A stretch of DNA of 64,000 nt from Tubiluchus corallicola. Lineage: Eukaryota > Priapulida > Priapulimorpha > Priapulimorphida > Tubiluchidae. The notes below the pieces were generated by a model. The model ran no database searches and was not told where the DNA came from. It saw nothing but the letters and a program-made list of their open reading frames with translations. Shown here piece after piece: positions 36,950 to 48,302 of the stretch; within the stretch, counting starts at the first letter, position 1, and each line of letters begins with the position of its first letter. The stretch spans positions 362,433 to 426,432 of the forward strand of contig JAQGDQ010000146.1 of the NCBI GenBank assembly GCA_030141605.1, in the 5' to 3' direction. The translations under genes and the position numbers were made by a program.

Positions 36950-37592
36950 TTAAAGCCCGAAAAAATCCTACACTTACATAAAGCTTAAAAAATTCGTTTT
37001 GAAATTTTTACCACATACTGCCTTTTTGCATATGGGCTTGCCTCGGCAGTAACGCTGTATAAAACATGTAAATTTAGACTCTCGCGATGACCGTTAGGCG
37101 CAGCCATTTTGACGATAAGTCATTTGAGACACGTTTATATAACATTGTGTAAAGTTTGAAAAAATATTCAGAACATTCGTAATGCGCATGTTGCTAATTA
37201 AGTAAAATTTTAAATTACTGTCTCGTCAATAAGATTACAGATAAGTTTTTTGATTAGTGAGTGGTGCACCCTGGAAGTGAGTCAGCGACATTTTACCAAT
37301 TGATGAAAACATTTTAAATAATTAAAATTTTTTTCCTAGTTACCTAAGTCTTTCCAACAGTTTTTTTGGGATATAGTTTAACACTTCCTTTTCTTCACCT
37401 GATTTACTTTATGCGTAAGTGACGTCATGTAATGGCGCGGTCGGAACAGTATTGTGGGAGATTTAAAATGAAAACAAACAAAAAATCCTTTCGACCCGAG
37501 TACGATATACGCTTAAAATTGCTATAAAGTAATTTAGTTTTTAAGGCGATTTTTCTGAAACCATTTCAAGTACCCCTTTTCTTGTCTTTTAA
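36950..37592 (+). mobile_element. D-family TTAA element, copy D4
   Basis: Begins TTAAAGCCCG and ends TTTTCTTGTCTTTTAA. It contains GTGACGTCATGTAATGGCG near 37420. With D3 and its neighbour fragment it makes three same-orientation D copies within 2.1 kb. Confidence 0.8.
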
Positions 37593-37990
37593 GCAAAGTC
37601 TTGAAGAAAAAACTTAGGGCAACTGCAACACATAGACACGTATTTAAGCGATGATAACGTCTCGAGGAAACTAGAATTTTAAATAAAAAGATCACTGAAC
37701 ATGACTCAGTTTAATTCTTCAGAACATAAGCAGGTCGATGTGCATCTGTAAACAAATATGAATTGAAATGTTTTACTTCTTTGATTAAATTCTATACTTT
37801 TACATTCTTATCACAAGTTATTTAATCAAGGAATCACGAATTTTCCTAAAAACAGCCAAAATGTAAAACTCGAAATTGTTATTAAAACGGCGGCGATTTT
37901 GTTAAACTATAAATGGTAAAATTCTTTGTTTCGAAATATTTTTTCAGAATATAATAGGTGTTGATGTTGAAAAATAGTCAATAAACTCTA

Positions 37991-38085
37991 CTACTACTAC
38001 TACTACTCCTACTACTGCTGCTGCTGCTGCTGCTGCCGCTGCCGCTGCCACCGCCACGACCACCGCCGCCGCCGCCGCTACTATT
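37991..38085 (+). repeat. ACT/GCT/GCC trinucleotide array
   Basis: ACT triplets pass into GCT and then GCC/CCG-rich triplets. Confidence 0.93.
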
Positions 38086-38505
38086 TGCGTGCTGACTGTG
38101 ACTGTGACATGACATCCGCTATATTATACGGATCCTAACCAAAAGGCCATTAACAGATGTTGATGTTGAAAAAGCCACCACAGAACTAGCAGGTGCTCAA
38201 TTTTATTTTGGAAGGATTTGGCCTGTTCTAGTTCCTCTATGGCTGAAACCAAAGAAAAATAGTTTATTATTTGAACAGGAGTCAGCCGTGAAAGATAAAC
38301 AGAGCTTGTTTGCAAACTCCGGAAACGTGTATTTGTTGAGAAGGGCACGCTTGTCTGTTGTTTGTTATGTTTGTGACTCCTTCAAATCTTCTTTAATCAC
38401 AGGATATTATCTGGTCACTGAGTACCTACGTTTACTATCTTGTAAATAAAAGGATGTTATCTAGGAAGCTGGTGTTGGCAATAGTGAGAATGTACTCTTG
38501 TGAAT
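38086..38505. other. No established gene; possible minus-strand exon considered
   Basis: On the minus strand a TTTCTTTGGTTTCAG acceptor-like string ends near 38247, followed by about 100 open bases (AIEELEQAKSFQNKIEHLL). There is no partner exon or known similarity. Confidence 0.3.
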
Positions 38506-38765
38506 TCATATGACTGTCCTTCTTTGAGGCCTTTTATTTTTGAGCCAAATGGGCCCTCTTCGAAGCATTTTATTTGAGATAAATGGTCCTTCTTTGAGGC
38601 CCTTTAGGTGAAATATGGGGCCTCTAACTATGCGAATGTTGTTCAAATATATCACAAGTAAAAAAATTCGACACGAGCGCAAACAAAGGAGAGGGTGGCT
38701 ACGTCTGAGGAGGGGCCATAATTTCATTAGCCTAGGGACCCCAAAGATCATAACTTGGCCCTGAT
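38506..38765 (+). mobile_element. F-family fragment, copy F4
   Basis: Contains two degenerate 34-bp-type units (TTTGAGGCCTTTTATTTTTG and variants), AAATATATCACAAGTAAAAA and GGAGGGGCCATAATTTCATTAGCCTAGGGAC, in the reverse order of F3. Confidence 0.6.
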
Positions 38766-40439
38766 CATTTTGTTTTGTTTTTTGGGTTTTTTGCTGGAAT
38801 AAGATCTTATTTAATTTAACTTAATCTAATAATGCTAGTGCACATTATACTCATACTGACAAATTTTCAGCTTCGTTTTTCTCAGTGTATGACTTGACAC
38901 AAAAGCGCAGGTAGTATTACTATAACTTTCCTATCATAATTAATTCATTCAAAGACTTGCCTGTTAAGTTGTTGATTGAATTTGTGCAAAACGGTTTTTG
39001 TAAGAGTAGAAATGTTAAAAATGACAATTTTGATGATTCTCTTCAACGTACTGTTTATATTCGACGGTGTACGTTTTGTTATACACTTATATATATAAAA
39101 TTAAATACACGAAAGAGTCAGCTTCTATGAATTAACATGTTGTTTATTAGCAGATGTTGTTTGAAGAATTTTAGGTTTTCCATATTGCGTTCCCTCTCGT
39201 GGTTGTGGAAAATAGAAAAACGTGTATTATTCTTCTAACACTTTTCCCCAGGGATTACCGTGACTTCTTTTCCCGATATGTAGACTTTGCTTGTCAAATT
39301 AATCATTTGCAGGTTGTTATAATCTTTGTCTGAAACTGATTTACAATGTACTAATTTCATGTTTTTTTACAGTTTTTTTCACATGAGAACCTCTTTCTAA
39401 GTCATTTCCACGTGTATTCTGACAATTTGAATTTCACTTGTGTGATTATGTAATTAATTGATGAGTAATGTGTGATTAATTAAATGATTTAATCTATTTT
39501 GTGCTTTGATTAGCAATGTTATAATTGCACTAATTATTGGTTTTAGCTTGATCTATAGCAATGAAAATGACAGTTGCTGTCGAAGCGATCGTCTGCGCTA
39601 ATAAACTACACGCACGCACGCACGCACGCACGCACATATGTATGTAATTACTGCTTTTGTGTAACAGAATGTCGCCACCACCAAGGCAACGATTGTTGTT
39701 ATTCCGTTGTTAAGAGAGAATAACTCCAGCCAACTAACTAATTCCTTTCAATTAACTTTTTAGCTAAAGATATAGGCCTAGTCAATAACTGTTCGTTGTT
39801 AGAGAGTTTAAACCACAGATTTATGCTGCAGTCACCAATCTAATTATCCCCTGCCCTAGCATTGCTTAACGTTCGACCATCGCCACGTAAGAACCTCCAC
39901 GGCTTCCCACATCTTCAGAGACTGGGATGCATTTGATACTGGATAAAACGCAAACGCGTTTCCAAGGCGTTAATTAACCCCAGCCTCGTATCGTCAGACA
40001 ATCTAAATGCCAGTCAGTCCAAAATTATGACTTTTCCAAATCTTCGATTGAATCCGCGCGACTTAGCGAGGGGATTTAATCTGATTCCGGCAGTAAACTG
40101 TCCTGTCCATTCACTTGGCTTCTTCAGCCTTCCCATCCTTTTCTTGTCTCGTCATACAACAAACAGGGTAATTAGAATTGTCACCGCTGATCCCGCGTAA
40201 TCTTTTCCAACTCGCAAATTCTCCCAAATTGACTGCAAACGACGAATTTCTCCCCGCGTAAAACATCGTGGTCGTGCAAATCCGCCGTCATTTAGTTTCT
40301 ATTTTTATTGTCAGGTCTAAGCTGTAATTAACTCACTTCAACACCGGGGTTTAAACGTGAGAAAACAGTCACGAATGCCTATTTTACATAGGTGACCGAT
40401 TGTAATGTGTGGAAAATGGCGAATGAAAAAAAGCTGTTC
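38766..40439. other. 1.7 kb without a recognised gene
   Basis: Only a short CACG microsatellite (39609-39634). No coding similarity seen. Confidence 0.45.
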
Positions 40440-40910
40440 TTAAAGGAAGACATTACGATTTTTCATACACTACCCCATTTTCAACTCCAACAAAAAGTAT
40501 ACATTTTAACATAATTAATACTGCAAAAGCGTTTCTGATAATTAAATAATAGGTTAAAAACTTAATTAACGGCGTGCGAGCCCAATTATTGATGACATCA
40601 CAAACTAACATAATTTTCAACAGCAAAAATATTTCACGAGCGTGTTACACGTGTTTTTGAAAATGAAAATTGAAGTTCAATGTTACTGTAAGATATTCAG
40701 TGTGTTGCACTAAAACTAGGCAAGTCTTAAGATAAAACTTCAAATTTCAAATCTACCGCTGTGCTGACGCATGAGCTGTCGAACGTGTGTAGTGCGTAAC
40801 AAACTAACACATCTGAACTCAGATATATAGCACCTGTTTTTGTGCGATGCGTTTTCGAAATGCAGGTTGTTTTGACCTACACATTAAGACTGGGTCCGGT
40901 TTTGCTTTAA
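40440..40910 (+). mobile_element. B-family TTAA MITE, copy B4
   Basis: TTAA AGGAAGACATT at the left; CCGGTTTTGCT TTAA at the right (40907-40910). An internal deletion removes the part around the GGTAATAATTCTTTC segment. Confidence 0.87.
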
Positions 40911-41285
40911 GGAAAGAAAAACTCACTCAGTATGTTTGGTTCATTTTACTGTTATCACTCAAACTTAGAAAAATATAACAAAGAAATTTGCAAAGAACTG
41001 CCTATAAAGCATAAATTTAAAACAAACTACCTCTGAATAGAAATTTTCAAGCGTGGTGGTTGCCGCCATTCATTTGAAAATCATGACGTAGGTGGGGACT
41101 TCGTGACTTTTCGTAAGCGCTTCGTGGCTTTCCGTAAGCGCGCGCTGCTTAAACTAATTCAAAGTTCTGCAGGTTACCTAATGCCCACGCAAAAATATTA
41201 CAAAATTAGTTATCTATTTTTTTTGTAAAAACTTATTATACTTTTGGTGAAAGATTGACAGTGCAAGTGGGAACTTTCGCTTTAA
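40907..41285 (-). mobile_element. C-family TTAA MITE, copy C4
   Basis: Starts at the same TTAA that ends B4, followed by GGAAAGAAAAACTCACTCAG. It ends GGGAACTTTCGCT TTAA at 41282-41285. Internally deleted relative to C1. Confidence 0.85.
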
Positions 41286-41635
41286 TTTACATATTAAACA
41301 CCTCAGACTAAATTGAATTTTACCTGCAAATTAGATTGTTTTTCGAGCAGAAATAACATCGTCGTCATTTCAGTACGCGTGTATAGCACAGGCACATGGT
41401 AGTTCTACTAGCTGGGCCCAATCAAATAGTGACGAATGTCGCCATTTGCTAAAATTATATTACTTAACCAATAGACGTTGGTGTACCATAATTTGAACAT
41501 GTCCATGATTCAGAAGTAAATTGTTTGACTATTTTTGTGTTGTCTTATTGAGGTTACACAATTCGGCTTGAGAGTTTTTAAGCCTGTGTATCTTTGAACC
41601 AAAGTAAATAGCGCTAAATTCACCTCTTAGTAGAA

Positions 41636-42009
41636 AGTCTTTTCACAGTTTCGTTGTGCGCACGCGCATTTGCCGTGGGTCAAAGGTTAAGCGCACCACA
41701 ACCACGCGTTTTAACTACAACCGTTAAGCAAACCCGTCTGTCGCATCGGTACAGTAATTTTAGTTGTTTTACGTGAACTTTACTTAGCTATGCATTTGTC
41801 TGTGCGTAGAGTGATTTACTAGCAGGATCTTGCTTGGAAACAAGAAAAAATGAACTAGGTAAGGTTCTAGCTAGCTGTTGAGACTGTTACTATTTACAAT
41901 AGCATGGAGTACGAGGCGTTGTCAAGTATACACAAATGCGTTGTCTGGTACACTTAACCTTTGACCTTTTCACGATCATCATCAATCGCTGGAACTGTGA
42001 AAAAGCTTA
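41636..42009 (+). mobile_element. A-family MITE, copy A8 (near full length)
   Basis: Ends AAGTCTTTTCACAGTTTCG and GGAACTGTGAAAAAGCTTA. It has TGCGCACGCGCA (41656-41667), GGTCAAAGGTTAAG at the left and CTTAACCTTTGACCTTTTC at the right. Confidence 0.9.
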
Positions 42010-42662
42010 TTAAAGCAAGTTTCTGCCGAATTTCCTTTAAAATACAAAGCTGTAATGAAATACATATTAATCTAAAGTAATATTTTTAAAAATGGAAGAG
42101 CCAAATCTTTTTGTTACCGTAATTTGTTACTGATGTCATGATTTGCTGCCACGTGGACAGCACGTGACAACAACATGAGTGCCTGTAATTGGTACTTATT
42201 TTACTCAGCCTTCCCTTAATAAGCTTCCTCAAATAACATAATTCAGCATAATTTTAAAATTAACATGGATACTTTTCAGTCTCTGTTCGAATAGTTGTAT
42301 GCTTCCAAAATGTTTTCGAATCTTTCCGAGGCAGCAATTTTTATAATAGCCAAGCAATTACCTGCAGTTGGTATTTAGCTACAGACCGAAACGCCATTAT
42401 TTTATAAACGACCTTGCCAAGGATTTCCCTGCTGTACTGCAGAGTTAAAAATATAATTTTAACAAGACCAGATTTATGTAAAATATCAAAAAAAGTTTCG
42501 TCTTCGTAGTTATATGTACAAATAATAATAAGTATGTGCGTTGACGGAAATTCAAGAGAAAAGGTGACTTTCAAATTGCAAACAGGTGAAACATATGACG
42601 TTTTTCATTCCTTCATCTTCATAGGGATGGTGGCACACCTTTGACTAAAGCTGGCCCAACAG
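42010..42662. other. No gene seen
   Basis: AT-rich sequence between A8 and B5; a 77-codon minus frame at 42341-42574 is not recognisable. Confidence 0.4.
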
Positions 42663-43034
42663 TTAAAGCAAAACCGGACCCCTGATCTTAAACTATAGGT
42701 TAAAACAATCTACTCTTTAAAATATTGAAAAAGAAACGCACCATGTTTTCGAAAATCGTTTACGCACCTAGTTTTAGCACAGCACACTGAAAATCTGACA
42801 GTAGCACTGCACTTCAGTTTTCGCTTTCGCAAACACGTGCAACACACTCATGGAACATTTTTGATGTTGAAAATTATGTTAGTTTGTGATGTCATCAGTC
42901 GCCTGCCGTTAATTAATTTTTAACCTATTACTTAATCAGAAACGCTTTTGCTGTATTAGTTGTGTTAAAATGTATACTTTTTACCAGACTTGAAAATGGG
43001 GCAGTATATGAAATATCATCCTGTCTTCTTTTAA
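42663..43034 (-). mobile_element. B-family TTAA MITE, copy B5 (internally deleted)
   Basis: TTAA AGCAAAACCGGAC at the left and CATCCTGTCTTCTT TTAA at the right. About 230 bases of the usual interior are missing. Confidence 0.87.
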
Positions 43035-43399
43035 TTAAATTTATATCAAAATTTCATTTTCGTTGGATAGTAGTAAATGTTCTGGTGTAGATCTACCTAT
43101 GTCAATCGCACGATTTTTGTTGAAACAAATGTTGGTAATTATGTTGGTCATTGGTCAAATGTTGGTCATTGATTATGTTTGTTATTGCTCAAATGATGGT
43201 CATATGTAATGGTCATTATGCCGGCGTCTTTCCGTGCAAAGGGAAGATCTTATTAGGATGTTTTGGATGAGGAAAAGGTTAGTTAGTGATGTTAATTACA
43301 GATAGCAGTTGTGCCTTAGGGTTCGCCAATATTTTCAGTATAACTTTGCACATAATTAAAGCAGACTTTCTCGAGTTACTCACAAAGCGTACAGAAATC

Positions 43400-44345
43400 T
43401 GGAGTACATGGCCTGGTGAAAGCTAGTATAAGCCCACTAACAACTTTTTACATTTCCAATTCTTTCGGTCACGTTTTGCTTTCAAAAATTTAATAATTAT
43501 TCCATTGTTAATTGCAACCGTTTTCTGAATTTAAAAAATGATGATAGTGTTTGCAAGCTAAGTTTTTCTGTACATAACTAGCTAGACTAAATATACACAG
43601 AAAAGGTGGATTGTAAATTTATCGAAATTTGCGTTTTACTTTCAACACTAGAATAACATAATTACGGAGAACTCTGCTCCCCTGTCTAAATTTCATAGGA
43701 ATTGAGCAGTGTTGTGACATACCAAATCATGCAAACTCTACTATTATCGTATAGAATAATTACTCGTGGATAGACATGCATTATCAGTATCACTATCAGT
43801 ACTACCAGTAATCCTAAACAACGTCAAAGAAAATCTTAGCAAAAAGTTACCTTTTATTTTACTGAATCTTAATTCGATTTTCAATAGCCGACACTACACT
43901 TTCTAGGCATTCTTATACTTACTGTACTTTAATAGTTTAGCATTATTCAGAAAAAAGTGGCAAAAAATTGAACAGTAAACACTTTCTTGTCACCTGCTCA
44001 AAACATGAGGCACTTACGTAGCGCCACCTCTAGTTCTTTTAGACAATGAAAGGCCAGCTTACGCATTGTTTGCCGGAGATCACGAGGGTGCCGTCCCGTA
44101 CGTGTGCTGTATTTAGTCGTCCCGGTAAAGCGGACTTTCTGGATTCATTCGTATAGGAATCTGGAGGCCTCGGCCAAGTGAAAGCTATAGACTCACTAAC
44201 AATTTTTATATTTTCAATTCTTTCGGCCACGTTTTGCTTTCAAAAATTTAATAATTATTCCATCGTTAATTACAGCTGTTTTGTGAATTTTAAAGAAAAA
44301 TGATGATAATATTTGCAAGCTATGTGTTTCAGTACATAACCAGCT
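43400..44345 (+). repeat. Pair of ~170-bp direct repeats 750 bp apart
   Basis: CCACTAACAACTTTTTACAT..TTTGCTTTCAAAAATTTAATAATTATTCCAT..CATAACTAGCTAGAC at about 43405-43572 recurs at about 44155-44348 with scattered changes. The 580 bases between show no coding signal. A tandem duplication or an old pair of terminal repeats are both possible. Confidence 0.7.
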
Positions 44346-45478
44346 AGACGTAGGGTTACTGCAGGTAACTAATATAACAGAGGACATCAACCCATCACCT
44401 CACAATGACACGGGCGGGTGACAGGAATTAACGTATATAAGAACACGTGTCGTCATTATTCTTGATAATGCAGGAAATGGGCGGGAGCGTCTTTGTCTAC
44501 TTGCCATTCTTATTACACTAGATGAGATTGAAATTGCATACTAATAGTGCCAACTACTTTTGCCTCTCAAGATCAGTGAGCTAAACAGAGCAGATGGCAA
44601 AGAGGTATTGCCTCTTCGGTATTGAAAGTCGCTTTCTACATAGGTTCCATATGACATGAAAAGAAAGGTTTGATACGTGTTAAAGATTCTGGGCATTATT
44701 ATACGTATCATGGCTGTACAGGGTATAATAACAATATAGCAATAACATTGAACATTTAAAATTGATCCATTAGAGCGTAAAAGCAGGTCTAGTGCACCAC
44801 AGTTTACAAGAAGATTCAGACAGTATTATTATTATTATTATTATTGTTGTTGTTGTTGTTGTTGTTACAAGAAGGTGTCCCTCTATTTACAGGGAGTTGT
44901 TCTACATGTAAATAAAACTGATTGATTTGAATATATTAAGACAAATCACAGATATAGAGTTACATAAATAAAAGGTTGAGTGATAATGTTACACAAACTC
45001 ACGTAGTATTAATTTGAAATTAAACAAAGCTGACTTGTACACAACATTAATACCGACTAGATTGACAATGTTGATTATACAATTTTTATAGGCCCTAATT
45101 TGTTTAACGGAAATTTCAATATATCTACCGAATTGTATGGAGAGTAGATATCATTACAGATACACGAGTCGGTCAATAATTTAGCTGGATTACATACATA
45201 ATTAGCACAGGGTTTAATTTCAGTTTCATTTGTAAAAAGACGGTAATACAGACAGTAAAGAATTCGTTACGAATTTTTTTACAGGTTTAGTATTCGTGAG
45301 CCACAGAGATTCGTGAGCCACAGAGAACACGGAAGCAATAATGGAGTGTCTTGTTACTATTAAAAATTAAATGCCTGTTTAGCGGCTAGGTTGTACGACC
45401 ACTAATGTGTCTTGAGGCAGTTAGTGGGAAATGTCCTTTGGACCTTGGTTATTTTTGTTTGTAACATTCAGCAAGCCA
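44346..45478. other. No gene seen; TTA/TTG microsatellite at 44824-44866
   Basis: The short trinucleotide run is the only structured part, apart from a duplicated TTCGTGAGCCACAGAGA near 45294 and 45310. Confidence 0.5.
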
Positions 45479-46076
45479 TTAAAGGAAGACAGGACGATTT
45501 TTCATATACCACCCCATTTTCAAGTTCGACAAAAAGTATACATTTTAACGCGATTAATACTGCATTAAAAACTTAATTAACAGCAGGCAAGCCCAACTAT
45601 TGATGACATCACAAACTAACATAATTTACAACAGCAAAAATGTTCCACGAGCGTGTTGCACGTATTTACAAAAGCGAAAATTGAAGTACAGTTCTACTGC
45701 AAGATATTTAGTGTGTTGTACTAAAACAAGGCAGGTTTTAAGATAAAAATTCAAATTTGGACTTTACCGGTGTCCTCACGCATGAGCTGTAAACATGTGT
45801 AGTTCGTCACAAACTAACACATCTGAACTGAGAGGTACAACACCTGTTTTTCGTGCAAAGCATTTTCGAAATGCAGGCGCTAGTACCCGTCTAACTAGCG
45901 AATGGCAAAATGCATGTAACAGCGTAGAATTAGTGGCGCAAACGTGAAATTGTGTTTGTGTGGTAATAATTCTTTCACGTAAATCACTTTTGGAAAATTA
46001 GTATGTTTCCTTTCAATATTTTAAAGAGTAGACTGTTTTGACCTACAGTTTAAGATTGAGTTCAGTTTTGCTTTAA
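45479..46076 (+). mobile_element. B-family TTAA MITE, copy B6, immediately upstream of the FKRP-like gene
   Basis: Full length, with TTAA AGGAAGACAGGACG at the left and CAGTTTTGCT TTAA at the right. Only 54 bases separate it from the splice acceptor at 46130, so it sits in the last intron or the promoter of that gene. Confidence 0.9.
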
Positions 46077-46116
46077 ATGTTCGTTAAGTGGCGTTCAAGT
46101 AACCATTTTTCTGTTT

Positions 46117-46130
46117 TTTTTTTTTTGTAG
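46117..46130 (+). other. Probable 3' splice site before the FKRP-like coding exon
   Basis: A T-run of about 15 bases ends in GTAG at 46127-46130, a textbook polypyrimidine tract and acceptor. It suggests that the coding exon starts at 46131 and that an untranslated 5' exon lies farther upstream. The alternative is that the T-run is chance AT-richness and transcription starts nearby. Confidence 0.5.
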
Positions 46131-48057
46131 GATGGCTTTATTGAATCGAGACGATAGCAAAAGCTGATCCTCGGTGACATTGTAGTCATCATTATCATCC
46201 GTTATCGTCGTCATTATGCGAAAACTGAAGGTTAAGATATTTGGGTTCATATGCAGGCGGTATGGAAATCGATGGTATCAAGCACAGCTGCTTATCGTTT
46301 ATGGTGTAGTCTTTTTATCCATCAGCCTATTCGTGTTCTCGTTGCACATGACGAATGACTGTGTGCTGCCACCTATGAGGCAGATTAAACAACTTAACAC
46401 CGAGCCTTCTCTGGAGGGATACAGAGACGGGGTACAAAGTTATACAAATTTAGATGCTCTCGCACATTGCAAGTTTTACGTGTTACGTCGAAACTATCGC
46501 GAGGAAGTGCAAAATTTAATATGGAAAAGATTGAATGCGATAAATCTAAAGCTAAACGATGCACTGCGCCAAGCAGGAGAAGCAAATGTGGTGGAAAGGA
46601 TTCGTTCTGCTCAAACCGTTTCAAGAGACATATCAGTTAGCTTGAAGCCACACGTACTATTGAAAAAAAGTGCACAAACTTCGAGTGAAACTTCCAAACA
46701 GGAAAGCAATATAACTTCCGTTTGTCCTGAAATTTTCCGTGGCGAAAGTTATGGGTATCCGTTCTTTTACACGGGATTCGAAACTAAGCATTGTTCCTAT
46801 GCCAAACCGTTATACAAACTAATTTCTATTGTGCTTATTTATAATGGTGTGCCAATAAATCGATTTTCTATATTGAAAGAGATTGATCTTTATTATCCAG
46901 GTGTTACTGTGATATTAGCTGCTGGTGATGACAGCATAAGTAAATTACTAACAAAACTGCAGCTGAAAAGCCTGCAAGTAGTGGCAAATATCGCACATCT
47001 ATCAAATGGTGAAATCTTGAATGCTTTGGTAAGCAGAGTCAAAACACCATTTGTTTTAGTTGGTAGAGACCTATCAAAGTTTACCAATGACACACGACTT
47101 GAACGATTAATTCGGGAGTTGGAACTGTTGAATGTTAGCATCGTAGGAGGTGCTGAAAGAGGAGCCAAAGGAAGGTGGTTCATGGGATGTTCTCAGGTGG
47201 TGTTTGGAACAGAAGATCTGTCATATATACCGGGATATCATCAGTCAATGCATGAATGTGTAGTCTGTGATTCTCTTTCCGGCTCCTTTGTCACTAGGAC
47301 AACACTTCTGAAAAAGATTCCATTTACCAAAAAAGTTAATTCTGCTGTGATGTTTGAAGATTGGTTCTTACAGCTCAAGAACCAAGAAAGAAAGTCTCTA
47401 GTCTGTCCCGACTCAATGTTTTTCACTGATGGGGGACAACTGTCGACCAATGATCATGATTTAGACTGGGTTAATCTTCTGCAAAAGTGGAATTTTTCAC
47501 GTGTTAAACTTCCGAACGGAAGGTCTGTGAATTATCCCTGTGATATTAGTCTAACAAGTACTAACCATGACAGATGTGACCACAGGTCACTCACAAAGGC
47601 AATAAAATTTGTAATGGATGCTTGTGAAAAAAATGGTGTTGTATGTGAACTTCACAACAGTTCCTTTTTAGCTATTTTAAAATCTGGTCAGCCTGATAGA
47701 AAAGATGCATTTATAGCTTTTTCTATGTCAAACTATAAAATATTGAAAGCAATGCTAAATGAACTGCAAGAAGCTGGCTATATACTCAAACAAACCTGCT
47801 GCGCTAAAAACACGCCATCTGGTGACCAGTTTTTGCTGACGTCATCAACTGGTGGATGGCATATTAGTCTCTCGGGAGCGACGTCATTAGATAGTTCAAG
47901 GCTAATATCCCTTGATAGCTCACCTACAAAAATTTTATTGGGAGGAAGCCTTGTGAATGTTCCAGAAAATCCTGGGGCTAATTTGCAAAGCACTTCTGAG
48001 GGAAAAGACAGTTTGTTTCATTCTAGTCATAATCAAAGAAGAAAACAATTAAGTTGA
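46131..48057 (+). CDS. FKRP/LicD-like type II Golgi membrane protein (CDS 46216-48057, 613 aa)
   Basis: Single uninterrupted reading frame of 613 codons from ATG 46216 to TGA 48055-48057, by far the longest non-repetitive frame in the window. The N-terminus is basic (Lys/Arg-rich residues 2-19), then one hydrophobic segment (about 24-43), then a long lumenal part: type II Golgi topology. Residues about 200-385 look like a GT-A-type glycosyltransferase-like domain (LISIVLIYNG at 202-211, FVLVGRD at 279-285, FEDWF at 380-384). Residues about 440-560 align by eye with the LicD/nucleotidyltransferase part of FKRP (Cys454, helix 459-475, then 477-491). Five N-glycosylation sequons lie at N164, N291, N306, N426 and N481. 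Human FKRP is also encoded in one coding exon but is shorter (495 aa). The overall layout recalls the nematode W02B3.4-type proteins (recalled, not searched). FKRP adds ribitol phosphate to alpha-dystroglycan glycans; whether this protein is catalytic is doubtful (see findings). A strong acceptor ends at 46130, so at least one 5' non-coding exon probably lies upstream. Confidence 0.75.
46132..46167 (+). other. Upstream ORF in the FKRP-like leader
   Basis: ATG 46132 opens an 11-codon frame that ends at TGA 46165-46167, 48 bases before the main ATG at 46216. The uORF ATG has G at -1 and G at +4. If the acceptor at 46130 is used, this is the first AUG in the exon and it would lower translation of the main frame. 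Confidence 0.45.
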
Positions 48058-48119
48058 TAGCAACACACGCAATTTTGATTTTAAAAATTAATTGTTAATG
48101 CATATGTACATATCAATAT

Positions 48120-48125
48120 AATAAA
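48120..48125 (+). terminator. Candidate poly(A) signal of the FKRP-like gene
   Basis: AATAAA lies 63 bases after the stop codon, in an AT-rich 3' flank. A D-family transposon begins at 48303, so the natural 3'UTR is likely short and ends before it. Confidence 0.5.
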
Positions 48126-48302
48126 AAAATCTTTTAAGACAACATGTAGTAACTGTTTTTTAATGTAATAGATGTACTGTACATTAATAAGCTGAAGAGT
48201 GCCAATAAGTAATCGTAATGACAATATGGTACTATAAAATTTTGTTAGAAGTATGATTGTATGGAACGTTTTAAAAGACACAAACATAGATAGGCAGGCA
48301 AT

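Noticed and set aside
38124-38348. Minus-strand frame with a good acceptor-like string and a charged helix-like peptide
   Set aside because: A lone candidate exon of about 100 bases, without donor, partner exon or recognisable family, is not enough to call a gene.
43400-44348. LTR retrotransposon
   Set aside because: The direct repeats are short and diverged, with no primer-binding site, polypurine tract or coding sequence between them.
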